Source: an uncultured Candidatus Saccharibacteria bacterium
Lineage (GTDB): Bacteria; Patescibacteriota; Saccharimonadia; Saccharimonadales; Saccharimonadaceae
Direction: 5' to 3'
Assembly (NCBI GenBank): GCA_947364965.1
Contig: CANAUU010000052.1
Coordinates: 1-6,421, forward strand
DNA: 6,421 nt
Shown in pieces: positions 5,691 through 6,421 of this stretch (positions are counted from its first letter, which is position 1; each line of letters begins with the position of its first letter). A program made the translations under genes and the position numbers. Below the pieces are notes generated by a model. The model made no database searches, had not been told where the DNA came from, and saw nothing but the letters and a program-made list of their open reading frames with translations.

Positions 5691-6421
5691 TCAGGGCCCT
5701 TTCCGCCTGCGCCAAGCAGCACTAATCAGTGCGCCGCCCACGAAAGCAACGATCACTGCCGCAATAACGACCACAAGCGTCGCGCTCAGAGGTACCATCG
5801 ATTCATCGACGTTTTCCGAACCCGCGCTCGCGTCCGGACCATCCTCGGGAGGCTCAACCTCAGAATCGGAAGCTCCAACGTCCGAAATCCCAGAGCCCGA
5901 GCCAGCATTGACGAATCCTGTCCTCGCCGGGCTCAAAATAGCGTCATAGTTCTGGTCCGGATCAGCCGCAGGAATGGTTTCGTCCGCCACGATTTGAATC
6001 GAAAACCGTAGCCGCACCCAGCTCCCTGCCTTGAGTCTAGTGCTCGTGATAAGATGTGTGCCATCCGCAAACAGCTCTTCCCATTTCGGCGATATAAGCC
6101 TGTTATCGCTCCGTTCAGCATACAACGAGTTATTCACGTACTGGACCGAAACACCTTCCCGAGCCGTCACCCGTACCGTAGCAGAAATATTCTCCTCATT
6201 AGTCACAAGCATCACTGCGAAGTCAGCAACACTCCCCTCAAAGACCTCATAGGGCATACTAACCCGTGCCTTTATGCTGCCATAACCGTTGTGCCCATCA
6301 TCCACGTCATCGTTCCGGCAATAAACCTCGACCAGATACTGCTCACCCGAGATTAGTTCCATCGTGCCAGCACGCCAGGCTTCGCCTGTCGATACCCGCG
6401 TAATGGTCAGGAAATTCGGCT
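5691..6421 (-). CDS. Membrane-anchored surface protein with acidic stalk (5' end missing)
   Basis: The minus frame is open through the right edge: 19 codons lie upstream of the Met at 6362 without a stop, so that Met need not be the start. 242 residues are visible, ending at TGA (5693-5691). Residues 1-145 form a beta-rich domain beginning PNFLTITRVSTGEAWRAG, with VEVYCRNDD, VSVQYVNNSLY and a closing strand WVRLRFSIQIV. It resembles the repeated extracellular domains of Gram-positive and Saccharibacteria surface proteins (pattern NFx-I-x-R, W, V-x-G-x-Y-x-V-x-V-Y-x-x-N-D/N), but I cannot name a Pfam family with confidence. Residues about 146-208 are a Gly/Ser/Pro/Asp/Glu-rich stalk. A hydrophobic helix (about 209-235) and the tail WRRRKGP give an N-outside, C-inside anchor. 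No sortase-type signal is evident. The function is unknown; display at the cell surface is inferred. Confidence 0.8.
   Translation of the reverse strand, partial: PNFLTITRVSTGEAWRAGTMELISGEQYLVEVYCRNDDVDDGHNGYGSIKARVSMPYEVFEGSVADFAVMLVTNEENISATVRVTAREGVSVQYVNNSLYAERSDNRLISPKWEELFADGTHLITSTRLKAGSWVRLRFSIQIVADETIPAADPDQNYDAILSPARTGFVNAGSGSGISDVGASDSEVEPPEDGPDASAGSENVDESMVPLSATLVVVIAAVIVAFVGGALISAAWRRRKGP

Noticed and set aside
5486..5722. A 78-codon minus-strand open frame in the convergent intergenic region
   Set aside because: It runs through both terminator hairpins and overlaps the end of the minus surface gene. No ribosome-binding site or recognisable protein is present.
5925..5936. PARTG in the minus-strand surface protein as a sortase motif
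   Set aside because: It is followed by more than 40 residues of acidic stalk before the helix, too far for a sortase signal, and the surrounding residues do not fit.

Overview
The window reads as a gene-dense stretch of a small, streamlined bacterial genome, most likely from the Candidate Phyla Radiation and probably Candidatus Saccharibacteria (TM7). This placement is inference. It rests on four copies of the extended -10 sequence TGCTATAAT placed directly before genes, starts with essentially no 5' leader, very short intergenic gaps, and a surface protein combining a fibro-slime domain, MucBP repeats and a PNTG-type C-terminal signal. The standard bacterial code fits: TGG encodes Trp and TGA is used as a stop. 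The + strand is clearly richer in C than in G throughout.

Layout, left to right. (1) Positions 2-2287, +: the C-terminal 761 residues of a large secreted, membrane-anchored adhesin-like protein. It has a fibro-slime (PA14-like) domain, an intermediate beta-rich region, two MucBP repeats, a VPNTG motif, one transmembrane helix and a 75-residue Lys/Thr/Ser/Ala tail. (2) Positions 2307-2333: an intrinsic terminator whose last base is also the first base of an extended -10 element. An 87-base gap follows, holding two small hairpins and a second TGCTATAAT. (3) Positions 2429-3066, +: a hemolysin III/PAQR-type seven-helix membrane protein, split by a one-base frameshift at an A5 run. (4) Positions 3084-4790, +: an ABC-F ATPase of 568 residues with its own promoter, predicted leaderless. 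(5) Positions 4833-5474, +: a nucleoside 2-deoxyribosyltransferase-like enzyme, starting at TTG behind a strong Shine-Dalgarno sequence. (6) Positions 5475-5690: a convergent intergenic region with one hairpin terminator for the + genes and one GC-rich hairpin probably serving the - gene. (7) Positions 5691-6421, -: the C-terminal 242 residues of a second membrane-anchored surface protein, running off the right edge.

The genes do not form an obvious single pathway. Each + gene after the first has its own TGCTATAAT promoter, so they look like independent units packed closely. Two surface-display genes flank three housekeeping-type genes (membrane homeostasis, ribosome-associated ATPase, nucleoside salvage). 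This would suit a host-attached organism that relies on salvage, but the sequence gives no proof of a novel multi-gene system. The points most worth following are the histone-like cytoplasmic tail on the adhesin, the frameshifted hemolysin III gene, the identical promoter-to-ATG geometry and the terminator/promoter fusion.
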